This document shows positions 24,826 through 36,365 of a stretch of DNA of 51,612 bases, in pieces. The notes below the pieces were generated by a model. That model ran no database searches. It saw nothing but the letters and a program-made list of their open reading frames with translations, and had not been told where the DNA came from. The DNA is from Pseudomonadota bacterium. Lineage in GTDB: Bacteria; Myxococcota_A; Polyangia; Polyangiales; Polyangiaceae. Position 1 is the stretch's first letter. Each line of letters begins with the position of its first letter. Position numbers and translations under genes: made by a program. The stretch is from NCBI GenBank assembly GCA_023432025.1, contig JAEYVE010000126.1, forward strand, positions 1-51,612. Reading direction: 5' to 3'.

Positions 24826-25024
24826 GGCGCCGGGAGCATGCCACCACCCCGGCAATCGACAAGGGCCAGTCCTGGCCAGCGTGTCTCGGATCCGAGAAAC
24901 CAGCGCCCCCATCCCGGATGGCCGAGCGCAATCTCACTGGCGGGGCGTGCCGGCCATGCCAAGCTGGGGTTCGGCCGTGTTCGCGAAGAGCGGGCTCTCG
25001 GCGGCGGACCAGGAGGGGGACAAC

Positions 25025-25789
25025 ATGGTCAACGAAGCCATGCGCCGGCGGCGCGTGCGGTGCGGCCTGGGGAGCGCGGCGGTCGCGCTCTTGGTGAGCG
25101 TCGCTGCGGCCCAGGCGGGCGCAACTGATCCGCCAAACACCGATCCGCCGAACACCGGGGCCGCAGAAGCGCCCGGCGGAGTCGACGTCTCGACCCCCGC
25201 GGGCGAGGCGCGCCCGGCCGAGCCATTCGACGAACCATCGTCGGAGCCGCCCGCAGCCTACGAAGCCGAGCAACCCTCGGAGGTGGGCGCTCGGACTTCG
25301 AGAATTCATCCCGCCCACGCGGCGTCCGAGGACGACGAGCCGCCAAAGCCACGAGGACCCTTCGATCGAGGGTCGACGCGGGTGTCCATCGTTCTGGGCG
25401 GCGGGGAGAGCTTCAACTCGAGCTACCTGATCCTCGGGGCTGGTGTCGGGTACTTCTTTTTCGATGGCTTGGAGCTCGAAGCCGACGCGCAGGCGTGGTT
25501 GTTCGGAGATCCCTTCGTGGCGACCGTGACGCCCGGCGTTCGTTACGTGTTTCACATGGTGCCGAAGGTGAACCCGTACGTGGGTACGTTCTACCGACAC
25601 TACTTCGTGGAGTCGTTGAACGACTTCGACACCTACGGCGCGCGGGCCGGGCTCTTGTTGCGGGTCGGGTCGAACGGCTACTTGGGCGGCGGCGCCATGT
25701 ACGAGCGGCGTTTCGACTGCGACGAGCGGGAGTTTCGTGAGTCTTGCGACCAGTGGTACCCCGAAATCACCTTCTCCCTTTCGTTCTGA
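25025..25789 (+). CDS. Predicted outer-membrane beta-barrel protein
   Basis: A 254-residue protein with a signal peptide (RRRRVRCGLGSAAVALLVSV, ending AQAGA), a Pro/Glu/Ala-rich linker to about residue 115, then an eight-strand-like barrel (STRVSIVLGGG, LGAGVGYFFFDGLELEADAQ, VNPYVGTFYRHYF, GARAGLLLRVG) ending in Phe (EITFSLSF), the classic BAM recognition signal. The ATG at 25025 has a strong GGAGGGGGA ribosome-binding site. It is divergent from the S1 gene and just upstream of the DUF3616 lipoprotein. Confidence 0.75.
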   Translation: MVNEAMRRRRVRCGLGSAAVALLVSVAAAQAGATDPPNTDPPNTGAAEAPGGVDVSTPAGEARPAEPFDEPSSEPPAAYEAEQPSEVGARTSRIHPAHAASEDDEPPKPRGPFDRGSTRVSIVLGGGESFNSSYLILGAGVGYFFFDGLELEADAQAWLFGDPFVATVTPGVRYVFHMVPKVNPYVGTFYRHYFVESLNDFDTYGARAGLLLRVGSNGYLGGGAMYERRFDCDEREFRESCDQWYPEITFSLSF

Positions 25790-25843
25790 TCTCGGAAGTG
25801 AAGTCGATTGACGATGTGGGGGAGAGACCGCGATCGTGCGCTC

Positions 25844-26899
25844 ATGACGAACTCGTCGAGGCGCTCTTGGATTTCGCGAGCTGTGCCGCTCTTGCTCCTC
25901 TGGGGAGCGACGGGCTGCCCGGCGAACCATGCGCGCCCCAACGCGAGCGCGGAGGCGACGGGGAGCGCGCCGCCGGCCTCGCCTCGATCCGTTTCCTCTC
26001 CGGGGTCACGGCTCTTGACCTTCGAAGGGTCGTGCGACGCGTCGGGCGCCATCGAGCTCGATGCTCACCGTGTCTTGGTGGCAGACGACGAAAACGACGT
26101 GCTCCGCATCTACGACGTGGATCGCGGAGGAAGAGCGACGCTCGAGCTCATGCCGAATTGGAACCTCGGCGGCGAAGGGGACACCGAGTCCGATCTGGAA
26201 GCCTCCACGCTGCTCGGCGATCTTGCGTTTTTCCTCTCGTCCCACGGGCTCACCTCCAAGGGCATTCGTGATCCGGAGCGCTTGCTCTTGTTCGCTGCGC
26301 GCGTTCCACCCGAGGCGGGGCGTCTTCAGCTCGTCGGGCAGCCGTACCGCTCGCTCTTGGACGACTTGGTGAGCGATCCTCGCTTGGCGCGTTTTGGTCT
26401 CGCCGAAGCCGCCCAGCGCGCGCCCAAGGAGCCCGGTGGGCTCAACCTCGAGGGTCTCACGGTGAGTGCCGAGGGGGGACTGCTCGTCGGATTTCGGAGC
26501 CCGGTCCCCGAGGGGCGTGCGCTGATCGTCGGCATTTCGAACCCGCACGCGGTGCTCGAGGGCAAACGCGCCGTCCTCACGGAGGCGAAGCTGCTCGATC
26601 TCGGGGGCCTCGGGATCCGCGCGCTCAGCCGTTGGCGGGGGCGCCTGCTCGTGCTGGCGGGGCCAACGGGTGAAGGCGGGCCCTTTCGTCTCTTTCAAGA
26701 GATGGAGGGAGCGCTGCGTCCCATCGACGTCGATTTGACGGGGCTCGGCGCGGAGGCGCTCTACGCGCACGACACGCGGGACGAGGTGCTCGTGCTGAGT
26801 GACGACGGCGCGCGTGTGATCGAGGGCAAGCGTTGCAAGAAGTTGAAGGACCCGCACCTGAAGCGCTTTCGAGGGCTCTGGGTGAAGGTGCCACAATAG
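25844..26899 (+). CDS. DUF3616-type lipoprotein
   Basis: A 351-residue lipoprotein (signal with lipobox GATGC, C25) whose mature part matches DUF3616: FEGSCDASGAIELDAHRVLVADDENDVLRIYD, then LEASTLLGDLAFFLSSHG, LNLEGLTVSAEGGLLVGFRSP and IRALSRWRGRLLVLAGPTGEGG. This fold is a beta-propeller-like repeat of about 40-residue blades. No enzyme activity is established. The start is uncertain: ATG 25844 gives the best signal-peptide length, while ATG 25814 has the better-spaced GGAAGTGAAG sequence. It probably shares a transcript with the barrel gene 54 bases upstream. Confidence 0.7.
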   Translation: MTNSSRRSWISRAVPLLLLWGATGCPANHARPNASAEATGSAPPASPRSVSSPGSRLLTFEGSCDASGAIELDAHRVLVADDENDVLRIYDVDRGGRATLELMPNWNLGGEGDTESDLEASTLLGDLAFFLSSHGLTSKGIRDPERLLLFAARVPPEAGRLQLVGQPYRSLLDDLVSDPRLARFGLAEAAQRAPKEPGGLNLEGLTVSAEGGLLVGFRSPVPEGRALIVGISNPHAVLEGKRAVLTEAKLLDLGGLGIRALSRWRGRLLVLAGPTGEGGPFRLFQEMEGALRPIDVDLTGLGAEALYAHDTRDEVLVLSDDGARVIEGKRCKKLKDPHLKRFRGLWVKVPQ

Positions 26900-26905
26900 G
26901 GGGAA

Positions 26906-26925
26906 GCTCGCCCTCGAGCGCGAGC
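26906..26925. terminator. Hairpin between convergent genes
   Basis: GCTCGC (26906-26911) pairs with GCGAGC (26920-26925) around an 8-base loop, just after the DUF3616 stop and before the end of maeB. It has no T-run. It is a modest terminator candidate. Confidence 0.4.
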
Positions 26926-27037
26926 AATCGATGAGCGAGGCGAGCGCGTAACTCGTCGGGGGTGCGTTTGCAATGCCAGGCAGCGCAGCCGTGACGCGTC
27001 CGCCGTCGACGCCGAGCTTGGATGCCGTCCGGCGCGG

Positions 27038-29308
<2,271 letters not shown>

Positions 29309-29321
29309 CGCGAATGGCTCC

Positions 29322-30308
29322 TCAGCGTGTGCCCAAGGTGAACGTGCCGGTGATGGCGATGCGCCAGGGCAGCGCGTCCCCCTCGCGGCGTCCGTCGCGG
29401 TTGGTTCCCGGATCGTGACACCGCTCGGTGTCGTTCGAGGTTTCGCAGATTTTCGTGGCGTGGTGCCAGTAGACGAGCGCTTGGGGGCCGAGCCGAAACA
29501 CGCGACCGATTTGGAAGTCCACTCCGATGCCCACGGGGATCACCCAGCCGCTCGAAACGACCTCGTATTCGTCGAATGCGGCGCTGCCTTTTGCGCTCAT
29601 GGCGCCGAGGCCGATGCCCGCGTGGAGGTACGGGTCCACTTGGCCTCGATCGAACCAATACCAACGCCCGTAGAGGGCCAGATACGAGGAGCTCAGCTTG
29701 GCGTCGGTCGCAGCTTCGTCCAGCTGTCCGCGCCAGCCCTCCTGCACGGCGTAGCTCCACGTCGCGGCTTCGAGCCCGAAGGAGAAGTGAGGGTGAAAGC
29801 GGTAGCCGCCACCGACGAAGAGCGCGGAAGCCCCCGCGGCCGGACACTCGCTGTCGGCTTGCTCGTGCTCACAGAAAGCGTTGCCAATCCCGAGCCCGAG
29901 CAGGAGCTCCCACGGGCGTCGAGCTTCGGGCGGTCCCGAGCGCGGCAAGGGGGCGAGCTCGTCTTCGTAGCCGTCGAGCTCCGTGCTTGCGGTGACGTCT
30001 GCCTCGGGCAGAGCGCTTTCTGGCTCACTGACGGGCGGTGGCTTGGACGGATCAGGTGCGGGCGCGGTGGCGGCGGGGGTATCCGTCGGAGGTTGCCCTC
30101 CCGGCTCATGGACGGGTGCCTCGGGTGAGCTCGGCTGCGTCGTTTCCGTGGCGTCGTCCGTTGCGGGGGAGGCCGTGGCGTCCGGCGGGTGAGCTTCCGT
30201 CGAGGGGGCGCCGTCGAGGGGCGGGACCGTGGGTTCTGCGGCCGTCGCCGCTCGGGGGAATGTGGTGAGCAGCGCGAAGAGCAGGCCGAGAGAGCAACGC
30301 AAACCCAT
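29322..30308 (-). CDS. Predicted outer-membrane beta-barrel protein with Pro/Ala/Thr-rich N-terminus
   Basis: A 328-residue protein with signal peptide (MGLRCSLGLLFALLTTFPRA, cleavage after ATA), a Pro/Ala/Thr/Glu-rich stretch to about residue 125, the short acidic motif DGYEDE, then a barrel of aromatic-rich strands (WELLLGLGIGNAF, ALFVGGGYRFHPHFSFGLEA, SYLALYGRWYWFDRG, GWVIPVGIGVDFQIG, ITGTFTLGTR). Cysteines in CEHEQADSEC and CETSNDTERC may form disulfides in external loops. It lies 13 bases upstream of maeB and may be co-transcribed with it. Function unknown. Confidence 0.7.
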   Translation of the reverse strand: MGLRCSLGLLFALLTTFPRAATAAEPTVPPLDGAPSTEAHPPDATASPATDDATETTQPSSPEAPVHEPGGQPPTDTPAATAPAPDPSKPPPVSEPESALPEADVTASTELDGYEDELAPLPRSGPPEARRPWELLLGLGIGNAFCEHEQADSECPAAGASALFVGGGYRFHPHFSFGLEAATWSYAVQEGWRGQLDEAATDAKLSSSYLALYGRWYWFDRGQVDPYLHAGIGLGAMSAKGSAAFDEYEVVSSGWVIPVGIGVDFQIGRVFRLGPQALVYWHHATKICETSNDTERCHDPGTNRDGRREGDALPWRIAITGTFTLGTR

Positions 30309-30339
30309 CACCCCAAGCGTACTCGCTGGGGAGGTAGCG

Positions 30340-30380
30340 CGTCGACTTGCGCCGTTTGCCCCGTCGACTTGCACCGTTCG
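30340..30380. repeat. Direct repeat pair with 22-base period in a divergent promoter gap
   Basis: CGTCGACTTGCGCCGTTTG (30340-30358) and CGTCGACTTGCACCGTTCG (30362-30380) differ at two positions and are 22 bases apart, about two helical turns. They lie centrally in the 131-base gap between the divergent barrel/maeB and SprT-like genes. They could be a tandem operator. Confidence 0.5.
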
Positions 30381-30439
30381 CTCGGCGGGTTCTCCCCCCG
30401 TTCTTGACCCACCAGACGTTGGGATCTAGCCCCCTTCTC

Positions 30440-31648
30440 GTGTCCACACGTCAGACGGGCTTCGATTTCGAGCGCTCGCGTCGCTCTCCTTCCGCGGGGA
30501 CGGAGGGGCCGAGCGCTGCGTCGCGAAAGCCGGGCGAAGCGCTCGGCGCGGAGGGGTCCAGCGAGGGGAGCTGTGACGAGGCCGAGCGGCTCAGCGCGGA
30601 GCTGGAGCGCGCCGCGCTGCGCCAAATCCGCGAAGCCTTCACGACGTTCAACGGCAACCTCTTCGGTTTCAAGCTGCGCCCGCCGGCCTTCGCGTTGACG
30701 TCTGCTGCCAGCTACTTCGGGCGCTGGGTACCGGGCTCTCGCACGCTCGAGCTCGATCGCCGTTTGCTCACGGCCCACTCGTGGGGCGTCCTGCTCGAGG
30801 TGCTCAAGCACGAAATGGCGCACCAATTCGTCGACGAGGTGCTCGGCAATCCCGATGGGCGTCCGCACGGCGAAGTCTTTCGTGAGGTGTGCGCCGAGCG
30901 CGGCATCGACTCATCGGCGCGAGGTTTGCCCGACGGCGAGCAGACGACGGCGGGAGATCCGCGCGTGCTCGAGCGCATCGCGAAGCTCCTGGCGCTGGCG
31001 GGGAGCCCCAACTTGCACGAAGCCGAAGCAGCCATGGCGGCGGCTCGGCGCCTGATGCTGAAGTACAACGTGGAGCGCGCCACGGGCGCCGACGCGGGGC
31101 GCTACAGCTTTCGTCATTTGGGCGTTCCTACGGGGCGTCGCTCCCAGGCGGAGCGCGTCTTGGCCATCATCTTGGGCGAGTACTTCTTCGTCGAGGTGAT
31201 TTGGGTGCCCGTGTGGCGCGCACGTGAAGGCAAACGCGGCAACGTGCTCGAGGTGTGCGGCAGCGTCGAGAACCTCGAGATCGCAGGCTATGTGTTCGAC
31301 TTCTTGAGTCGAACGGCCGAGCGCTTGTGGAGGGAGCACAAGCTCCGCCAAGGCATCGCGCGAGACGCAGATCGTCAGAGCTTTCTCTACGGCGTCATGT
31401 GCGGATTTCGCGACAAGCTGGAGAAAGAGGCCGCCCTGGCGAAAAAAGAAGGCCTCGTTTGGGTCGGGGACGCGGATCTGACGCACTATTACCGAGCGCG
31501 GCATCCGTACACGCGGACGACGCACGTTCGATCCAGCGCGGACGCGGGCGCCTACGAGGCCGGACACGCCGCAGGGCAGAAAATCGTTCTCCACCGCGGT
31601 GTCGAGCAGGGGCCTTCCGGCGGGACGAAGCTCCTGGGGGGCCGCTGA
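30440..31648 (+). CDS. SprT-like metallopeptidase domain fused to DUF2786
   Basis: A 402-residue cytoplasmic protein. The N-terminal half has a SprT-like zinc site (LLEVLKHEMAHQF, HEMAH at 124-128, with a distal HGEVFREVC). At about residues 175-215 is a DUF2786 helix block (VLERIAKLLALAGSPNLHEA, then AAMAAARRLMLKYNV). The C-terminal half is a less familiar domain ending in RSSADAGAYEAGHAAGQKI. The combination of SprT-like and DUF2786 is, to my knowledge, seen in other proteobacteria. A role in protein or nucleoprotein turnover is only inferred from SprT relatives. The start is uncertain: GTG 30440 is used because upstream codons are Arg/Pro-rich and lie in the repeat region. Confidence 0.7.
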   Translation: MSTRQTGFDFERSRRSPSAGTEGPSAASRKPGEALGAEGSSEGSCDEAERLSAELERAALRQIREAFTTFNGNLFGFKLRPPAFALTSAASYFGRWVPGSRTLELDRRLLTAHSWGVLLEVLKHEMAHQFVDEVLGNPDGRPHGEVFREVCAERGIDSSARGLPDGEQTTAGDPRVLERIAKLLALAGSPNLHEAEAAMAAARRLMLKYNVERATGADAGRYSFRHLGVPTGRRSQAERVLAIILGEYFFVEVIWVPVWRAREGKRGNVLEVCGSVENLEIAGYVFDFLSRTAERLWREHKLRQGIARDADRQSFLYGVMCGFRDKLEKEAALAKKEGLVWVGDADLTHYYRARHPYTRTTHVRSSADAGAYEAGHAAGQKIVLHRGVEQGPSGGTKLLGGR

Positions 31649-31834
31649 GCCTACACGAGCGACCATTGGCGTCGGGCGTGCGAGAGGATGCGAGCGCCGC
31701 GTGAGCCCCAGCGCAAACCGGAGAGCAAACCGGAGTGCGAGCCGGTCGCAGGAAACCTCCATTCTTTCGCAGACCTTCCTTTTCCGGTTTCTGGGCTCGA
31801 CGCCGGCCGCTACCGCGCGCTAACCATTCGGGCA
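31649..31834 (+). other. Intergenic region before the Ser/Thr kinase
   Basis: This 186-base gap contains three imperfect tandem 12-base units, GCAAACCGGAGA at 31713-31724, GCAAACCGGAGT at 31725-31736 and GCGAGCCGGTCG at 31737-31748, then a pyrimidine-rich stretch (TTTCGCAGACCTTCCTTTTC). The repeats might be operator sites or part of a longer N-terminus if translation starts at ATG 31688. Confidence 0.4.
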
Positions 31835-33859
31835 GTGAGCGATCCGGCCGACCCCTTCGACGGAGCGACCGCCTTCCTGAATCCTGCGCCTGCTTCCGAG
31901 CGGTCGACGGAGGGCGCGGAGCTCGCGTCCTCCGTAGGGCCCGCAGTGGCGGAGAGCGCAGCGGAGGTCGATCCGCTGGTGGGGCAGGTCCTGGCAGGGC
32001 GGTACCGCATCGATCGTCTCTTGGGCACGGGCGGCATGGGCGCGGTCTACCGCGCCGAGCACGTGCACATGCGCAAGGTCATGGCGCTGAAGGTGCTTCA
32101 CCGAGAAATGACGGTGATGCCCGAAATCGTGGCGCGCTTCGAGCGCGAAGCGGTCGCGGCCGCGCGCATCGAGCACCCCAACGTCGCGACCGCGACGGAC
32201 TTCGGCCGCTTGGAGGACGGCGCGTTTTATCTCGTGCTCGAGTTCGTCGAGGGAAAGAGCCTGAGTCAGGCGCTCGAGGAAGTGGGCACGTTCCCGCCGC
32301 TACGCGCGGTTCACGTGGCGCGCCAAATCGCCGAGGCCTTGGCCGCTGCGCACGGCGCGGGCGTGGTGCACCGCGACTTGAAGCCCGACAACGTGATGCT
32401 CGTCGAGCGTGAGGGCGATCGGGATTTCGCCAAGGTGCTCGACTTCGGCATCGCCAAGGTGCAGCACGGCGACGACGTGGCCGACGCGGCCGAGCCGGTG
32501 CTCACGCAGGCGGGCTCGGTGTTCGGTACTCCTTCGTACATGTCGCCCGAGCAGGCCAAGGGCGACGCCGTCGATGCGCGCAGTGATCTCTACACGCTCG
32601 GCATGATTTTGTACGAGCTCCTGTCGGGCCAAACGGCGTTCGTCGCCAACGAGCTCATTGCCATTCTCACCAAGACGCTGACCGAGGAGGCGCCGCCGCT
32701 GCCGGAGAGCGTGCCACTTCCGCTCCGGGAGCTCGTGATGAAGCTGCTCCGCAAGGAGCCGGGTGAGCGCATTCAGACGGCGGAGGAGCTCGCGCGCGAG
32801 CTGGGGTCGCTCGAGCTCTCGTTGAGCGCTGGCGCGTCCTCGACTGCCGCCGCCGTGAGCGCGCTGCCCGAAAGCGAGGCCCCGGTGGTCGCCTCTCTGG
32901 CCAAGCGTGCGGCGAACGCGCAGGGTCGAGCGTTGGCCGTTCTCGGTGAGGCGCGCGTCCGTCTCACGGAGCTGGGCCGGCGACGCGTCGCCTTGGGAGG
33001 GCGCGAGGTTCCGCTTTGGTGCATCGCAGCGCCCGCTGTGGTGCTCGGTATGACGCTCACGTTCGTCGTCGCCGCGCCGGGCAGCGAGCAAGAAGCGAAG
33101 GCCGCTCCGGGGCTTGCCGCGGAAGCCAAACGCCTCGCCACGGCCGTCTTCGATCCGGCGCTCGCCGCCCTTTTGCAAAAGGCGCAGGGCGGAGATCGCG
33201 AGGCGCTCGCCGAGCTCCGCAAGCGCGCGGACAAGGACGGTGGAGCCCAGGAGTGGTTTGCGCTCGGACGCGGCTACGCAGAAATTCGCCATTTCTCGGC
33301 GAGCGCCGAAGCTTATGGTCGCGCGCTCACGGCGGATGCGTCGCTTGCGTCCAACCCTCGGCTGCTCGCCGATTTGGAGACCGCCGCGGAGGATCGGGAC
33401 GGCTACGAGAAGGCGTTGGACGTGGCCCTCGCGCACCTCGGAGAGCGGGGCGCCGACCTCGTTTACGGCGTGTACAAGAGCAACAGCGGCGCCGCCGGCA
33501 TGACCGCCGTCGTGGCCTACGCCAAGAAGCTGACGCAAAAGGACGAGTTCGAGAAGAACGCGTCCGAGGCGCTCAAGGTCGCGCTGGCTTTGGAAAAGGC
33601 TCGTGTGTGCTCGGACTACAAGGCTCTCTTGCCTCTCGCCGTCGAGCACGCGGACCAGCGCAGCGAACGAAAGCTCAAGTCACTGAACGCCACGCGCGGT
33701 TGCGGCTTCCTCGGCGTGCTCGACTGCTACCCGTGTTTGCGCTCGGGGTCCGAGCTGAAAGAGGCCATAGAAGCGGCGGGCAAGCGTCAGGCGCCGCGCT
33801 CTTCCACGGAAAAGTCCTCGGAAAAACCCGCGAAGAAGGCGACCGCGGACGGAAAATGA
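31835..33859 (+). CDS. Membrane-anchored Ser/Thr protein kinase (Hanks type)
   Basis: A 674-residue kinase. Catalytic domain: glycine loop GTGGMGAVYR (64-73), ALKVL (K86), VVHRDLKPDN (D181), LDFGIAK and GTPSYMSPEQAKG. A single membrane segment is near residues 392-414 (PLWCIAAPAVVLGMTLTFVV). The 260-residue extracytoplasmic tail is helical and TPR-like (EWFALGRGYAEIRHFSASAE, AYGRALTADA), with three Cys near the end (CGFLGVLDCYPC) and a Lys-rich finish. Such kinases are numerous in myxobacteria and signal across the inner membrane. The substrate is unknown. The start is uncertain: GTG 31835 is used, but ATG 31688 would add 49 residues of low complexity. Confidence 0.88.
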   Translation: MSDPADPFDGATAFLNPAPASERSTEGAELASSVGPAVAESAAEVDPLVGQVLAGRYRIDRLLGTGGMGAVYRAEHVHMRKVMALKVLHREMTVMPEIVARFEREAVAAARIEHPNVATATDFGRLEDGAFYLVLEFVEGKSLSQALEEVGTFPPLRAVHVARQIAEALAAAHGAGVVHRDLKPDNVMLVEREGDRDFAKVLDFGIAKVQHGDDVADAAEPVLTQAGSVFGTPSYMSPEQAKGDAVDARSDLYTLGMILYELLSGQTAFVANELIAILTKTLTEEAPPLPESVPLPLRELVMKLLRKEPGERIQTAEELARELGSLELSLSAGASSTAAAVSALPESEAPVVASLAKRAANAQGRALAVLGEARVRLTELGRRRVALGGREVPLWCIAAPAVVLGMTLTFVVAAPGSEQEAKAAPGLAAEAKRLATAVFDPALAALLQKAQGGDREALAELRKRADKDGGAQEWFALGRGYAEIRHFSASAEAYGRALTADASLASNPRLLADLETAAEDRDGYEKALDVALAHLGERGADLVYGVYKSNSGAAGMTAVVAYAKKLTQKDEFEKNASEALKVALALEKARVCSDYKALLPLAVEHADQRSERKLKSLNATRGCGFLGVLDCYPCLRSGSELKEAIEAAGKRQAPRSSTEKSSEKPAKKATADGK

Positions 33860-33920
33860 GCTCGCCCGGGCTCGGCCCTCGTTGAAGAAAGGCGGAGCCC
33901 CTCGGACGCGAGCCGAGCCC

Positions 33921-34838
33921 TCAGTACCTGGGCACGTTCGGATCGACCTCGGTGGACCAAGCCTCGATGCCGCCCACCAAGTTGTAGACGTTGAAAAAGC
34001 CGGCTGAAACGAACTGTTCGGCGACGCGCTGGCTCCTGTGGCCGTGGTGGCACTGAAACACGAGCTTTCGATCCTTCGGCAGCGCCATGAGCTCCGCGAA
34101 GAGCGTGTCGTCGAGCAGGCGTGAGCCTTCGATGCTGGCCGTCTGTCGTTCGCCCGGCGTGCGCACGTCGACGAGCTCGAGGTCGTCGCCGCGATCGAGC
34201 TGGCTCTTCAGCTCTCTGACCTCGAGCGACTTGACGTGCGGAGGCTCGTTGGGGTTGTCGAGCTTGAACGCGGCGCCCTCGGGCGTTTCGACGTAGTCGA
34301 TGACGAGCCCGTTCGCGCGCGACGCGGTGAGGCGATCGAAGGCGATGGTGACGCCGCGACATTCGACCGAGAGCATGCTCGGCTTCTTGGGGCCCACGGA
34401 GAGGCCGTTTTGATACTCCCGATCGATCTCGAGGCAGATGACGTCGTCGGGGGCGGACAGCACGCCGCGCAGCGCGTCGGCTGCGGCTTGCGTGAGCGTG
34501 ATGGTGGGCGGCTGCGCCACGGGTGAGCCGAGCCCGAGCTTTTCGTGGAGCCCGCCGGACTCGAACAACTCCGTCACGATGTCGCAGCCGCCGATGAACT
34601 CACCGCGAACGTAGAGCTGCGGGATGGTCGGCCAGGAACTGAACTCCTTGATGCCGTCACGAACCTCGGGGTGAGCGAGGACGTCCACCGTTGCGTACTG
34701 CGAGAGCAAGCTGTCCAAGATCTCGACCGTGCGCGCGGAGAAGCCGCAGGCGGGCGCCTGCCGCGTGCCCTTCATGAAGAGGAGCACGTCGTTGTTCTCG
34801 ATGGCACGGGTGATGCGTTGGCGGAGCTCGTCGTCCAT
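33921..34838 (-). CDS. Triple fusion: monothiol glutaredoxin, A-type-like domain, rhodanese
   Basis: A 305-residue protein. Residues 1-100: Grx4/Grx5-type glutaredoxin with active site CGFS (C31-S34) and WPTIPQLYV and GGCDIV family motifs; this class binds [2Fe-2S]. Residues about 107-200: IscA/HesB-like fold (ITLTQAAADALRGVL, then VIDYVETPEGAAFKLDNPN) but without the C-x-C and first Cys that hold iron or clusters. Residues about 205-305: rhodanese with catalytic Cys263 in FQCHHGHRS and GGIEAW. The order suggests one Fe-S or sulfur-relay protein. The ATG at 34838 is favoured over a longer frame. A strong hairpin separates it from glyA. Confidence 0.85.
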   Translation of the reverse strand: MDDELRQRITRAIENNDVLLFMKGTRQAPACGFSARTVEILDSLLSQYATVDVLAHPEVRDGIKEFSSWPTIPQLYVRGEFIGGCDIVTELFESGGLHEKLGLGSPVAQPPTITLTQAAADALRGVLSAPDDVICLEIDREYQNGLSVGPKKPSMLSVECRGVTIAFDRLTASRANGLVIDYVETPEGAAFKLDNPNEPPHVKSLEVRELKSQLDRGDDLELVDVRTPGERQTASIEGSRLLDDTLFAELMALPKDRKLVFQCHHGHRSQRVAEQFVSAGFFNVYNLVGGIEAWSTEVDPNVPRY

Positions 34839-34914
34839 GGGCGGCCTTTTTGTCCTTTCCGAGGGGTCTGTCAAAGTCAGCCACTCCCCGTGGCGCGGGT
34901 CAAAGTTGCGGGCA

Positions 34915-34978
34915 GACACGAAGAGGCGCGAAGGGCGAGAGGCGACCTTGGTCGCCCTCCGCTCTCCGCGCCTCGTGT
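34915..34978. terminator. Long hairpin between glyA and the Grx-rhodanese gene
   Basis: An outer imperfect stem (CACGAAGAGGCGCG with CGCGCCTCGTG) encloses an inner perfect stem (GGCGACC 34941-34947 with GGTCGCC 34950-34956). On the plus strand TTTT follows at 34977-34981. It most likely ends the metE-glyA transcript. Confidence 0.6.
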
Positions 34979-34998
34979 TTTCGCCGAAAACGTCGGTC

Positions 34999-36255
<1,257 letters not shown>

Positions 36256-36272
36256 GAGTTTCTCGGAGGCTG

Positions 36273-36319
36273 GGGTCGAAGCCCTGGCGGGGGGCCGGGT
36301 CGAAGCCCCGGTGGGGGCC
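36273..36319. repeat. Tandem repeat in the metE-glyA gap
   Basis: Two copies of about 24 bases begin GGGTCGAAGCCC (36273-36296 and 36297-36319) with a decayed third (GGGGCCGACGGGG). On the mRNA each copy contains GGGCUUCGACCC, able to form a short hairpin with a UUCG-containing loop. They lie in the 110-base leader upstream of glyA. They may influence glyA expression; this is untested. Confidence 0.55.
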
Positions 36320-36365
36320 GGGGCCGACGGGGCGCAGTACATCTTCATGCACGGGAGCGCCATTG

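Noticed and set aside
33868..33920. Distant inverted repeat GGGCTCGG/CCGAGCCC between kinase and Grx-rhodanese genes
   Set aside because: 8-base arms are 37 bases apart in GC-rich DNA; too weak to call a terminator.
34000..34540. Middle domain of the Grx fusion as a functional A-type Fe-S carrier
   Set aside because: The three cluster cysteines of IscA-type proteins are not present; only the fold-like sequence remains.
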